From assembly GCF_000612625.1 (NCBI RefSeq), contig NZ_CCAS010000013.1:26520-90519 (forward strand): a stretch of DNA of 64,000 nucleotides, given 5' to 3'. The stretch comes from Neobacillus jeddahensis. Its GTDB lineage: Bacteria > Bacillota > Bacilli > Bacillales > Cytobacillaceae. The notes below the pieces were generated by a model that was given only the letters and a program-made list of their open reading frames with translations, was not told where the DNA came from and ran no database searches. Below, piece by piece: positions 44,075 to 53,315 of this stretch; positions within the stretch are counted from its first letter, which is position 1, and each line of letters starts with the position of its first letter. The position numbers and the translations under genes were made by a program.

Positions 44075-45712
44075 TTATTTTTTTACAATCTCTAATGCTT
44101 CTTCTCGAAGTCGAAATTTTTGTATTTTCCCCGATGCAGTCATCGGATATTCCTTTGTGAATTCAATATAGCGAGGAATTTTATGTTTAGAAATGGACCC
44201 AGCGCAATACTGTTTTATTTCTTCAGCTGTAGCAAACTCCCCCTCTTTTAAAATAATCCACGCCATAACCTCTTCCCCATACACTTCATCAGGAATCCCA
44301 ATAATTTGAACATCAAGAACTTTGGGATGGGAGTAAAGGAATTCTTCGATTTCACGTGGATAAATATTTTCTCCGCCTCTAATTATCATATCTTTTAACC
44401 GACCAGTGATTTTGCAATAGCCACTTTCATCCATGATGGCCAAATCCCCCGTGTGCAACCATCCAGTATCATCAATCACAGCATTTGTCGCAGTATTGTT
44501 CTTATAGTAGCCTTTCATCACATGGTATCCGCGTGTACATAGTTCACCTTGTATACCACGTGCAACTTCAATAGAAGTAACTGGTTCGACAATCTTCACT
44601 TCCACGTTTGGAAGTGCTTTTCCAACTGTTTCCACTCGTAACTCAATTGGATCATCCGTTCTTGTTTGTGTGATAACTGGGGAGGATTCTGTCTGACCAT
44701 AGGCAATGGTTATTTCCTTCGCTCCCATTTTTTCAATCACTGCTTTCATTACTTCAATCGGACAATTGGAACCAGCCATAATTCCTGTTCGTAAAGACGT
44801 TAAGTCAAAACTTTCAAATTCAGGTTCATTTAATTCTGCGATAAACATTGTTGGAACCCCGTGTAGACCTGTACACTTTTCATCTTGGACTGTTTGTAAA
44901 ACTCTTTTCGGGTTAAATTCCTGAACTGGAACCATAGTGGCACCAACAGAAACACACGCCATCGTCCCAAGAACGCACCCAAAGCAATGAAAAAACGGCA
45001 CGGGTATACAAAGTCTATCTGCTACAGTTAGCTTCATACAACTGGCTATATTAAAGCCATTATTGACGATATTATTATGGGTCAGCATGACCCCTTTTGG
45101 AAATCCCGTTGTTCCTGATGTATATTGCATATTAATGACATCATTAGGATCAAGTGAATTTATCCGCTGATCTAATTCTTCATCCGAAACTTCTTCACCT
45201 AATCTTACAATTTCATTCCAGCTATATGTTCCAGGATATTGTTTTTCCCCTAGGACAATTACATTTTTCAGAAAAGGCAACTTACTGCTCTGGAGTTTTC
45301 CTTTTTCAGACATCCTCAATTCTGGTACTATATCATAAATCATATCAATATAGGAGGTTCCCTTACAGCTGTCCATTAATATAATTGTGGTGGAATCAGA
45401 TTGTTTTAGAAGATATTCAAGTTCAGCCGTCCGATAATTAGTATTCACTGTGACGAGAACGGCACCCATTTTTCCAGTTGCAAATTGCGTTATCAACCAT
45501 TCCGGAGTATTCGTCGACCAAGCAGCTAATTGGTCTCCCTTGTTAATACCCAGCTTCATAAGCCCCTTGGCTGCCTTCCGGCAAATCTGATCAAATTCAC
45601 GATACGTCCATCTTAAGTCTCGATCTGAATAAATCACGGCTGTATGCTCAGGGTGTAATTCTGCTTTTCTTTCTAATAACTTTCCAATGGACACTTCTAA
45701 TAAAGTCGACAT
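44075..45712 (-). CDS. Acyl-CoA synthetase, AMP-binding family (YngI-like)
   Basis: 545 aa. It activates a carboxylic acid via an acyl-adenylate. AMP-binding motif YTSGTTGFPKGV at about residues 190-201, then AYGQTESSPV, TGDLAIMDESGY and the hinge GRLKDMIIRGGENIYP. The C-terminal Lys is in TASGKIQKF. Length and motifs fit medium/long-chain or acetoacetyl-CoA synthetases like YngI (about 549 aa). The chain length cannot be told. ATG behind GGAGGGG (8-nt spacing). No beta-oxidation neighbour is present. Confidence 0.87.
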   Translation of the reverse strand: MSTLLEVSIGKLLERKAELHPEHTAVIYSDRDLRWTYREFDQICRKAAKGLMKLGINKGDQLAAWSTNTPEWLITQFATGKMGAVLVTVNTNYRTAELEYLLKQSDSTTIILMDSCKGTSYIDMIYDIVPELRMSEKGKLQSSKLPFLKNVIVLGEKQYPGTYSWNEIVRLGEEVSDEELDQRINSLDPNDVINMQYTSGTTGFPKGVMLTHNNIVNNGFNIASCMKLTVADRLCIPVPFFHCFGCVLGTMACVSVGATMVPVQEFNPKRVLQTVQDEKCTGLHGVPTMFIAELNEPEFESFDLTSLRTGIMAGSNCPIEVMKAVIEKMGAKEITIAYGQTESSPVITQTRTDDPIELRVETVGKALPNVEVKIVEPVTSIEVARGIQGELCTRGYHVMKGYYKNNTATNAVIDDTGWLHTGDLAIMDESGYCKITGRLKDMIIRGGENIYPREIEEFLYSHPKVLDVQIIGIPDEVYGEEVMAWIILKEGEFATAEEIKQYCAGSISKHKIPRYIEFTKEYPMTASGKIQKFRLREEALEIVKK

Positions 45713-45935
45713 TCTTTCATCCCCTCCACATTAGGTAATCCGCCTTAATTTAAACGCTTACAAAAATATGTTACCACATTTATCTTAATATTCAATATTT
45801 TTAAAATATAACTATAAATATGCATTTGTGAACCTTTTTTTAAATTTGGTAAATTAGGGTTCTTAAATGCAATGAAAACCATTACAATTATAAAAACTGA
45901 ATATTCATTCCATTTTCCGAGGAGGCATTCTTTAA

Positions 45936-46094
45936 TTGAAAATTATGAGTAACGAACAATTGGTTGTTTCGTATCGGGATGCAGTAAAATCTGGAGAGGA
46001 AAAGGAAAAAGAATGGATTCAAATTTTGAAAGATGAAATTCAACGTCGTGGTTTAAGGCCATTTAAGAATCGAAGTTTCCCCAAAAAGGCATAG
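45936..46094 (+). CDS. Sda-like sporulation kinase inhibitor
   Basis: 52 aa. TTG start 10 nt behind GAGGAGG. The core MSNEQLVVSYRDAVKSG then WIQILKDEIQRRGL fits the Sda helical hairpin pattern (LSDELLIESY..A...FI.LI..EI.RR.L), which binds sporulation histidine kinases and blocks autophosphorylation after DNA damage or stalled replication. The loop between helices (EEKEKE) is polar and a basic tail of 12 residues follows. In B. subtilis sda is driven by DnaA; a DnaA box was not verified here. Confidence 0.72.
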   Translation: MKIMSNEQLVVSYRDAVKSGEEKEKEWIQILKDEIQRRGLRPFKNRSFPKKA

Positions 46095-46123
46095 AAAAAC
46101 CGCTGAACTTCAGCGGTTTTTCT
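46094..46123 (+). terminator. Terminator of the Sda-like gene
   Basis: AAAAACCGCTGAA pairs with TTCAGCGGTTTTT with a minimal loop. Confidence 0.9.
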
Positions 46124-46165
46124 ATTTCCTAGATTAAAGGGTAGACGATCTTGTGTGGATTTAAA

Positions 46166-47575
46166 TTATAAATTGTGGCCAACAACTGGGAGGACAACAT
46201 TCACTCTGGTCCCTACCCCTTCTTTACTCTCAATGGAAATAGATCCATTATATTTTTTGATTAGCCTTTGGGCAATCGATAGGCCGAGACCTGTTCCACC
46301 GCTCTCTCTGCCACGTGCCTTATCAATTCTGTAAAAACGATTAAATACTTTGGAAATATGCTCATTTGGTATTCCTATCCCGCTATCGACGACTGAAATC
46401 CAAATTTCATGCCCTTGTTGAATAGCAGATATCCGAATCTTTTTTTTGCTACAAGAGTACTTTATTGAATTATCTAATAGAATAATCATGAGTTGTTCAA
46501 AATGCTGTTTGGCAATTGCTAAACTCGGTAATGACTTGTTAAGATCAATAGTAAATTGGTAATCAGGGTGAAGGATTTCTAAATTTTTCACCAATTGCTG
46601 CAAAATAACAGAAATATCGCTATTTTCATCATTTTTTAATCTCAACTGATCGGCTCTAGTCAAATGCAATAAGTCATTGATTAACTTTTTTAATCTTGTT
46701 ACCTCTTGAAGGGAGGTCTCTAATGATTCATCTAAAATGGCAGGATCCTTTTTTCCCCATCGATTTAGTAATGAAAGATGTCCTTCTAAAATAGAAACAG
46801 GTGTCCTTAGTTCATGTGAAGCATCTTCAACAAATTGTTTCTGAAGCAGAAAGGACTTTTCTATGTCATCCATCATTTCATTAAAAACATTTGTGAGAGC
46901 CGTTAATTCATCCTTTTGTTTATAAACAACCATTCTTTCCTGAAAACCATTTTCCTTGATTCTCTTCATTGCATTGGCCAAATCTCTTACAGGCTTTAAA
47001 AGTTGTTTTGCCAGAAAAAAACCGCTGATTGCACTAAATAAAATAGCAGCAACTCCAAATATTGTCATTACCCAAAAGAGATTACTCATCATTTTATGAT
47101 AATTGTTTAATTGTCGCACAATTTCCAGTGTTCCTTTAAAATTATCACCACTTAACGGGTACCTAGCGACATACGCTTCATTCCCCTCGATTGAAACCAA
47201 TTCCGTCGTACTATTCTTTGCTGGTATAGGCTCTAATACAGCATATTCACCATTCTTATCGGAAACAAGGATCTTCCCCTTTTGATCATATATCCTTATT
47301 AATTGGTCATTATCATTCATTTTTCTTAAAAATTCTTCACTCTTCTGAATATCTTCACTTGTTAACTCGTTACCTTTTTCTTTATAAAATGTGGCAATAT
47401 CAGTCATCGTCCTATTAATGGCTATTTCTTCACGATTCATCATCCATTTTGAAACGGTATGATATTCTAAGAAACTAAATAGAAAAAAAGTAAAAAAAAT
47501 GGCTGTTGAACCACTTAACACTAACTTTGTCTGCCATGATAGTCGATTTAGTTGCTTCCTTATCTTGTTAATCAT
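46166..47575 (-). CDS. Sensor histidine kinase (ArlS/YkoH-like)
   Basis: 469 aa. Two hydrophobic helices (about 17-37 and 165-190) frame an extracellular sensor region of about 130 residues. Then come HAMP (LLKPVRDLANAMKRI), HisKA with SHELRTPVSIL, and HATPase with LLDNSIKYS, DSGIGIP and GGTGLGLSIA. It pairs with the response regulator whose stop codon overlaps its start by 4 nt. The architecture matches B. subtilis YkoH and S. aureus ArlS. The signal is unknown. Confidence 0.87.
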   Translation of the reverse strand: MINKIRKQLNRLSWQTKLVLSGSTAIFFTFFLFSFLEYHTVSKWMMNREEIAINRTMTDIATFYKEKGNELTSEDIQKSEEFLRKMNDNDQLIRIYDQKGKILVSDKNGEYAVLEPIPAKNSTTELVSIEGNEAYVARYPLSGDNFKGTLEIVRQLNNYHKMMSNLFWVMTIFGVAAILFSAISGFFLAKQLLKPVRDLANAMKRIKENGFQERMVVYKQKDELTALTNVFNEMMDDIEKSFLLQKQFVEDASHELRTPVSILEGHLSLLNRWGKKDPAILDESLETSLQEVTRLKKLINDLLHLTRADQLRLKNDENSDISVILQQLVKNLEILHPDYQFTIDLNKSLPSLAIAKQHFEQLMIILLDNSIKYSCSKKKIRISAIQQGHEIWISVVDSGIGIPNEHISKVFNRFYRIDKARGRESGGTGLGLSIAQRLIKKYNGSISIESKEGVGTRVNVVLPVVGHNL

Positions 47576-48255
47576 CTCATAACATATCCTGTCCCACGAA
47601 CTGTTTCGATATAGCTTCCTTCATTTTGCTTGTCAATTTTGTTTCGTAAATAGCGCACATATACATCGACGACATTTGTTTCAACGCCCGTACTGTAGCC
47701 CCAAACCTTATTTAAGAGTACCTCTCGAGTTAACACAATGTTGATGTTGCTCATGAAAATAACCAATAAGTCATATTCTCGCTTTGTAAGAGCGATTACC
47801 TTATCTCCTTTTTTAACGACGCAGGATTCTAATTCAACAACAAGATCCTTAAACGTCAGGATAGTCATCTCATTAGACGTGGGAGTGAGTGCATCAACCC
47901 TTCTGAATAAAGCCCTTAATCGAGCCAATAATTCTTCAATGGCAAATGGTTTTACAATATAGTCATCAGCACCACTATCAAGACCCGAAACACGATCCAA
48001 CACACTATCACGTGCAGTAATCATAATAATCGGAATTGTCTTGTTAGTTTGCCTAATCCGCCTGCATACCTCCATCCCATTTAATTCGGGAAGCATTAAA
48101 TCCAATAAGATAGCATCCCAGTGATCGGCAAGTGCTAATTGTAATCCACTTCGACCATCAGCAGAAACGGTAGTCTCATACCCCTCATAAGTCATCTCAA
48201 GTTCTATAAACCTAGCTAAATTTTTCTCATCTTCTATAATTAATAATTTTGACAT
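47572..48255 (-). CDS. OmpR-family response regulator (ArlR/YkoG-like)
   Basis: 227 aa. Receiver domain with the acidic pair E8/D9, phosphoacceptor D52 in LLDLMLPELNG and Lys in YIVKPFAIEEL. The C-terminal winged helix binds DNA (LTKREYDLLVIF, VETNVVDVYVRYLRNKID, RGTGYVMR). Length equals YkoG (about 228 aa). Start at 48255 is preferred over the GTG at 48270, which has no ribosome site. It sits 29 nt below a 42-aa membrane-protein ORF in the same direction. Confidence 0.88.
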   Translation of the reverse strand: MSKLLIIEDEKNLARFIELEMTYEGYETTVSADGRSGLQLALADHWDAILLDLMLPELNGMEVCRRIRQTNKTIPIIMITARDSVLDRVSGLDSGADDYIVKPFAIEELLARLRALFRRVDALTPTSNEMTILTFKDLVVELESCVVKKGDKVIALTKREYDLLVIFMSNINIVLTREVLLNKVWGYSTGVETNVVDVYVRYLRNKIDKQNEGSYIETVRGTGYVMR

Positions 48256-48284
48256 ACATTCCACACTCACAGTACGTTTTTCTA

Positions 48285-48413
48285 TTATTTTAACTGATGT
48301 TTATCGCGAATAAAATCCATCACCGCCTGAATAATTTCAATTGACTGATAAGATATGAGCGAAAGAGCCGTGAGTGAGAAGAAGCCAACTATGACAAATC
48401 GTATCCATAACAT
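48285..48413 (-). CDS. Small membrane protein (42 aa) heading the two-component operon
   Basis: AAGGAGGAATGGATT precedes the ATG. The protein has one hydrophobic helix (residues 2-22, LWIRFVIVGFFSLTALSLI) and a short amphipathic tail ending FIRDKHQLK. The gap to the response regulator start is only 29 nt, so the three genes are probably one operon. Single-helix proteins encoded with sensor kinases often modulate them, but that is inference. No family is recognised. Confidence 0.65.
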   Translation of the reverse strand: MLWIRFVIVGFFSLTALSLISYQSIEIIQAVMDFIRDKHQLK

Positions 48414-48548
48414 AATCCATTCCTCCTTGTTCAATCATTTCGGCTACAAAAAGGTACCCCTTATTTCCATTAATTATATCGTTGTAATAATACATCTATA
48501 AGAAGTGGCAATGATGAAAAGTAAATGAGAATTCGCTTAGAAAATAAA

Positions 48549-48578
48549 TTAAAAAAGCACAACGCGTGTGCTTTTTGG
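48549..48578. terminator. Bidirectional terminator of mnmH
   Basis: AAAAAGCACA pairs with TGTGCTTTTT around ACGCG. The mnmH stop codon lies a few bases away on the minus strand. Confidence 0.88.
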
Positions 48579-48590
48579 CTATAAAAAGGA

Positions 48591-49667
48591 TTAATTTATT
48601 TTATTTGCTTCAATAAAAGGTGGAATCGATAATTCCTCTAACTTTGCAATGATTTTCACAGCAGCATCTTCAGGATTGTCAGCAAAAATATCAAAAAAAT
48701 CCCCTTCATATTCTTGCCTTGCATGTTCATATCGTGTGTCATAATAATGTTGAAGTAATATCAAGATGATCTCTGGATAATTTTGCTCATGTAGTAATTC
48801 TAAAAGTCTATTTCGAATCTCTGGGTCCTTTATACGTTTTAATACCTTGTTAATTCCCTGTGAAATTTTGTCATGATACCATGTTTCATCCATGTATGGC
48901 GACACATATTCAGCGACAAGCTGCTTTACTCTTTGTTCAAGGGAAGAATGAATACAAATATTCATTCCTTGAAATTTAACGTCCATCAATTTTTCTGGTT
49001 GAACGGCTTTACCTATTCTTTTGCTCTCCGCTTCCACAAGAAAATAGTTACTCCCTTGAATATCTTGAAGACCTTTATATAATAAAGAGTCAAATGTTTT
49101 TTGATTGTGGCCTTCACTCAGACCAATCGTGCCAAAAATAGAACCACGATGACCAGCCATTCCTTCTAGGTCTAGAACAGGATAGCCTTTATTTTCCAAA
49201 ATTTTCAATACCTCAGTTTTACCTACTCCTGTCATCCCGTGAAGTACAATTGCCTTTTCAGGAATAAATTCGGGGATACTCTCAAGGATAAAATGACGGT
49301 ATGCTTTATACCCACCAACTAGGCGCCATGCGTAAACTCCTGCAAATTCTAAAAAGGTCACTACTGCTTTACTTCTCATCCCTCCCCGCCAACAATGGAT
49401 AACTAACTCACCCTCTGTATGGTAGGATTTTATTGTCTGTAATAAAGACGGAATTTTGGGAGACACAAATTCCATCGCCTTCCACTTAGCTGCTGCTTGT
49501 CCTTCATGTTTATAGATCGTACCTATTTCTTCACGTTCTTTATCGGAAAATAAGGGAACATTGATTGCTCCAGGGATAGCTCCGTCTTTAAACTCTATCG
49601 GAGATCGTATATCAATAATTATTCGTTTATTTAAGCGAAACAAATCTTCTACAGTTATTTCCTTCAT
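48591..49667 (-). CDS. mnmH: tRNA 2-selenouridine synthase (SelU/YbbB)
   Basis: 358 aa. It replaces sulfur by selenium in 2-thiouridine at the wobble position of Lys, Glu and Gln tRNAs, using selenophosphate. The N-terminal rhodanese domain (residues 1-130) has the catalytic C92 in HCWRGGMRS. The C-terminal half has a P-loop GMTGVGKT at 144-151 and LEGMAGHRGS. Both halves are as in E. coli YbbB. It normally sits with selD, which is not adjacent here. ATG behind AGGGGCG. Together with the Sec formate dehydrogenase it shows that this genome uses selenium in two ways. Confidence 0.92.
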   Translation of the reverse strand: MKEITVEDLFRLNKRIIIDIRSPIEFKDGAIPGAINVPLFSDKEREEIGTIYKHEGQAAAKWKAMEFVSPKIPSLLQTIKSYHTEGELVIHCWRGGMRSKAVVTFLEFAGVYAWRLVGGYKAYRHFILESIPEFIPEKAIVLHGMTGVGKTEVLKILENKGYPVLDLEGMAGHRGSIFGTIGLSEGHNQKTFDSLLYKGLQDIQGSNYFLVEAESKRIGKAVQPEKLMDVKFQGMNICIHSSLEQRVKQLVAEYVSPYMDETWYHDKISQGINKVLKRIKDPEIRNRLLELLHEQNYPEIILILLQHYYDTRYEHARQEYEGDFFDIFADNPEDAAVKIIAKLEELSIPPFIEANKIN

Positions 49668-49728
49668 ATATATTACGCCCCTAGAAAAAATAATAAAACG
49701 TTCAGATAAAAAGCAATAAAAACAAACA

Positions 49729-49757
49729 AAACTTCCACTACTGGAAGTTTTAAAAAT
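49729..49757. other. Hairpin between the trp operon and mnmH
   Basis: AAAACTTCC pairs with GGAAGTTTT around a 6-nt loop, with a short T-rich tail on the minus strand. It may be a second, backup terminator of the trp operon or part of the mnmH leader. Confidence 0.5.
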
Positions 49758-49877
49758 TTGTTCATTAAATAGAAATCATACGCAAAAATTTATTATTACA
49801 ATGATATATATCTATTATAAAGAAGAATTGCACTGTATTCAAGAAATTGAAAATTTACTTTTTTAAAGACTGCCAAT

Positions 49878-49913
49878 TAAAAAGTCTACTCCAATAAGAT
49901 GAAGTAGACTTGT
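49878..49913 (-). terminator. Terminator of the trp operon
   Basis: AAGTCTACT pairs with AGTAGACTT around a 12-nt loop, followed by TTTAATTGG on the minus strand, directly after trpA. Confidence 0.8.
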
Positions 49914-49918
49914 AAACC

Positions 49919-50704
49919 TTACATGATATTTGATTCCTGTTTGAAGATAGACATCAAATTTTCCAATTCACCCAGATCATCTTGCTCAAATAAATCAACC
50001 ACTTTACTTCCTACAATCACTCCGTCACAATAGGCAGTGATTTCTGAGATTTGATGCTTATTTGAGATTCCGAAACCTGCCATTACCGGAATGGGACTTA
50101 CCTGTTTCACTAACTGCAGAAATTGATATAACTGCTCATCGTATTCCTTCCTTTCTCCAGTAATTCCCTTGACCGTTACCATGTATAAAAAGCCCCTTCC
50201 CTTGCTCGCAATTGTTTTAATTCGTTCGAGTGGTGTTGTAAGAGTAACCAGGCGAATTAATTCCAACTGTACTTCTTCGAGCTGTGGCGCAATCATTTCC
50301 TCCTCTTCAATCGGAAGATCAGGAATAATACAGCCATCTACCCCTGCTTGACGGATATCCTTGACAAATTCATTTATGCCATATGCATAAATAGGATTTA
50401 AATAGGTCATAAGAATGATTGGAATAGTTACTACCTCTCGCGCCTTTTCAAGCACGCTAATTATTTCTTTGAGTGTCGTCCCATTCTCCAGTGCTCTTAA
50501 TCCTGCTTGTTGAATGGTGGGTCCATCTGCTACAGGGTCAGAAAACGGAACTCCAACCTCTATTGCAGTGGCGCCAAATCGTTCCAGTAATACTAGTCTG
50601 TCAACAAGAACCTCTAATCCCCCATCCCCTGCCATTATGTACGGAACAAAGGCCTTTTTGTTGTTTTCTTTTAGTAATGAGAACGCTTTTTCAATCCGAT
50701 TCAT
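49919..50704 (-). CDS. trpA: Tryptophan synthase alpha chain
   Basis: 261 aa. TIM-barrel lyase that cleaves indole-3-glycerol phosphate to indole and glyceraldehyde 3-phosphate. The catalytic Glu lies in IEVGVPFSDPVADGPTIQ and the catalytic Asp in GCIIPDLPIEE. The phosphate-binding GFGIS and VIVGSKVV motifs follow. Start at 50704 is set by GGGAGG 8 nt upstream, one base after the trpB stop codon; the longer frame from 50722 would overlap trpB without its own site. Last gene of the operon. Confidence 0.95.
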   Translation of the reverse strand: MNRIEKAFSLLKENNKKAFVPYIMAGDGGLEVLVDRLVLLERFGATAIEVGVPFSDPVADGPTIQQAGLRALENGTTLKEIISVLEKAREVVTIPIILMTYLNPIYAYGINEFVKDIRQAGVDGCIIPDLPIEEEEMIAPQLEEVQLELIRLVTLTTPLERIKTIASKGRGFLYMVTVKGITGERKEYDEQLYQFLQLVKQVSPIPVMAGFGISNKHQISEITAYCDGVIVGSKVVDLFEQDDLGELENLMSIFKQESNIM

Positions 50705-50705
50705 G

Positions 50706-51905
50706 TTACTTCCCTCCCTCAATCCTTGCTTTTACTGTGTCTACATCCTTATCTCCACGGCCAGATAAACAAACAACAATATTTTCTGTTTTTTCCATTT
50801 CACCTGCTAATTTGATAGCATAGGCAACAGCATGGGCACTCTCAAGTGCTGGGATGATACCTTCGAGCTTCGATAAAAGTTGAAAGGCATCAAGTGCTTC
50901 ATGATCTGTAATCGAGAAATAGCTTGCCCGACCACTATCTTTTAAATAGCTATGTTCCGGCCCAACTCCAGGATAATCCAATCCTGCAGAAATAGAATGA
51001 GCTTCTTGGACCTGACCATCATCCGTTTGTAATAAATACATTAAAGCACCGTGTAAAACGCCCGGTTTTCCTTTCGTTAATGAAGCGGCATGAAAATCCG
51101 TCTCTACCCCTGCTCCCGCTGCCTCGACCCCAAATAATTGGACCGTCTCATCTTCAATAAATGGATAGAACATCCCCATTGCGTTGCTACCTCCTCCGAT
51201 ACAAGCAACGACAGCCTCGGGAAGACAACCATTCCTTTCTAAAAACTGCGCTTTTGTTTCCTTTCCAATCACACTTTGGAAATCTCGTACTATTACCGGG
51301 AAAGGATGTGGCCCCATCACAGATCCTAATAAGTAATGAGTATCGTCGACGTTAGCTACCCAGTATCTTAATGCTTCATTAACGGCATCCTTTAGAGTCG
51401 CACTTCCAGAGGTTACTCCTACAACCTTTGCACCTAACAATTCCATTCTGAAAACATTTAATGATTGACGTTTTATATCTTCTTCACCCATAAAAATGAT
51501 ACAATCAAGATTTAGTAATGCACAAACAGTAGCTGTTGCAACACCATGCTGGCCAGCACCAGTTTCGGCAACAATTCTTCTTTTCCCCATTCTTACTGCT
51601 AACAATGCCTGACCGATCGCGTTGTTTATCTTATGTGCACCTGTATGGTTTAGATCTTCTCTTTTTAGGTAGATATTCGCTCCACCCGCATGCTTTGTGA
51701 GATTTTCTGCAAAATATAAGGGAGTTTCTCTGCCAACATACTCTTTTAGTAATCTCGAAATTTCGGCTTGAAAACTGGAATCATTCTTTGCCTCTTCATA
51801 TGCTTCATTCAGTTCAATCACAGCCTTCATTAATGTCTCTGGAACAAATCTTCCCCCAAAAATGCCATAATGGCCTTTTTCATTCGGCAACGTATATGTG
51901 TTCAT
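50706..51905 (-). CDS. trpB: Tryptophan synthase beta chain
   Basis: 399 aa. PLP enzyme joining indole and serine. The PLP Lys is in the motif [10 protein letters not shown], the catalytic Glu region is ETGAGQHG, and the phosphate-binding loop is GGGSNAMG. Start at 51905 ([11 protein letters not shown]) with GGAGGAG 6 nt upstream; the TTG at 51920 precedes it. It follows trpF with a 1-nt gap and makes the alpha2-beta2 complex with TrpA. Confidence 0.95.
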   Translation of the reverse strand: MNTYTLPNEKGHYGIFGGRFVPETLMKAVIELNEAYEEAKNDSSFQAEISRLLKEYVGRETPLYFAENLTKHAGGANIYLKREDLNHTGAHKINNAIGQALLAVRMGKRRIVAETGAGQHGVATATVCALLNLDCIIFMGEEDIKRQSLNVFRMELLGAKVVGVTSGSATLKDAVNEALRYWVANVDDTHYLLGSVMGPHPFPVIVRDFQSVIGKETKAQFLERNGCLPEAVVACIGGGSNAMGMFYPFIEDETVQLFGVEAAGAGVETDFHAASLTKGKPGVLHGALMYLLQTDDGQVQEAHSISAGLDYPGVGPEHSYLKDSGRASYFSITDHEALDAFQLLSKLEGIIPALESAHAVAYAIKLAGEMEKTENIVVCLSGRGDKDVDTVKARIEGGK

Positions 51906-51906
51906 T

Positions 51907-52527
51907 CTATTCTCCTCCAACTTTCCTAGTTTTGACCTTATTAATAAAAGCTTCGATCTTCACAAGATCTTTTACTCCATTTGTTTCAACTCCTGAACTT
52001 ACATCTACCATATAAGGATTCATAATTGAAATAGCTTCTTCCACGTTTTCAACATGTAATCCTCCAGCTAAAATGAGCTTTTTTCCATTTAAGTAAGCTG
52101 TTTGCACCTCACTCCAATTAAAGGCAGTACCATTTCCACCATGATATTTGCCTTTTGGACCATCGAGAAGGATATAATCTGCAGGAAAGGATTGCATGGC
52201 CGCCAGCACTTTATTTCCTTGGAAGCTAATCGCTTTGATTACTGGTAATGAGAGCGATTCACAATAAATGGCCGATTCGTCTCCATGTAATTGAAGATGT
52301 GTTAAACCCACATAGGAAGCGATCCTTTCCATTTCCTTGCTGTTCTCGTTTACAAAGACGCCAATTTTTTTTACTTCTGAGGGAAGTGCCAGTACGATTT
52401 CTTTAGCTCTATCCAGAGAAACTTTGCGTTTACTATCAGCAAATACTAGCCCGATAGCATCAGCACCTAACTTTACAGCAGCCTGCGCTGTGGACACATC
52501 GGTTATGCCACAAATTTTCACCTTCAC
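51907..52527 (-). CDS. trpF: Phosphoribosylanthranilate isomerase
   Basis: 206 aa TIM-barrel enzyme. The catalytic Cys is C6 in KVKICGITD and the catalytic Asp is in [19 protein letters not shown]. The phosphate-binding LILAGGL and VDVSSGVE motifs follow. GTG start overlapping the trpC stop codon (GTGA). Here trpC and trpF are separate genes, as in Bacillus, not fused as in E. coli. Confidence 0.94.
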   Translation of the reverse strand: MKVKICGITDVSTAQAAVKLGADAIGLVFADSKRKVSLDRAKEIVLALPSEVKKIGVFVNENSKEMERIASYVGLTHLQLHGDESAIYCESLSLPVIKAISFQGNKVLAAMQSFPADYILLDGPKGKYHGGNGTAFNWSEVQTAYLNGKKLILAGGLHVENVEEAISIMNPYMVDVSSGVETNGVKDLVKIEAFINKVKTRKVGGE

Positions 52528-53315
52528 TTGTTAACAGCCCCTTTAAGTCGTATACGAAGGTTTAAAAAGGATTTGTTGACATCCTGGCTAATCATCAATG
52601 ACTCACCCACTAACACTCCCCTTGCACCTACGTTTCTAACCCGCTCTGCATCCTCTTGTTTGTGGATTCCACTTTCACTTATGAGATACGCACCATATTG
52701 TTTTACAATCGGAGCTAATTGTTCTGTAATCCCAAGTGATACATGGAAAGTTTTCAAGTCACGATTATTGACACCAATGAGTTTTGCACCTGTTTTAACC
52801 GCCGTTTCTAGTTCAGCTAGATTATGCACCTCAACTAATACCTCTAGACCTTTAGATTTTGCATAATGAAAAAGGTCCATCAATTGCTCCTCTTTTAACG
52901 CAGCAACAATTAACAGTATAAGATCAGCTCCATTGGCTGCTGCTATATCTATTTGAATGGGATCAATGACAAAGTCTTTACAAAGAATCGGGATATCCAC
53001 TTTTTCACGTACTGCTTTTAAATCGGTAAACGAGCCTTTAAAAAAGGGTGAATCGGTTAAAACGGAAATAGCTGCAGCACCTGCCTTTTCATAAATGACT
53101 GCTTGTTGCACTGGTTCAATTCCCTCATTAATTATTCCTTTGGATGGTGAGGCTCGTTTAAATTCAGCAATAATCGAAAGTTCAGTCGCATCCTCAAGCT
53201 TTTGTAAAAATGACCTTATTGGACCGTTTCTTCTTTGGATCATTTGTTTATTTTGATGAAGGTGTAAAACCTCCTTCCTTTTCTCAGCAATTATTTTGTC
53301 AAGGATGGTTGCCAT
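52524..53315 (-). CDS. trpC: Indole-3-glycerol phosphate synthase
   Basis: 263 aa. TIM-barrel enzyme making indole-3-glycerol phosphate from CdRP. Motifs are IIAEFKRASPSKG (with the substrate-binding Lys), ILCKDFVIDP, GVNNRDLKTF, SESGI and GVLVGESLM. The ATG follows the trpD stop codon directly (TAAATG). Confidence 0.94.
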   Translation of the reverse strand: MATILDKIIAEKRKEVLHLHQNKQMIQRRNGPIRSFLQKLEDATELSIIAEFKRASPSKGIINEGIEPVQQAVIYEKAGAAAISVLTDSPFFKGSFTDLKAVREKVDIPILCKDFVIDPIQIDIAAANGADLILLIVAALKEEQLMDLFHYAKSKGLEVLVEVHNLAELETAVKTGAKLIGVNNRDLKTFHVSLGITEQLAPIVKQYGAYLISESGIHKQEDAERVRNVGARGVLVGESLMISQDVNKSFLNLRIRLKGAVNK

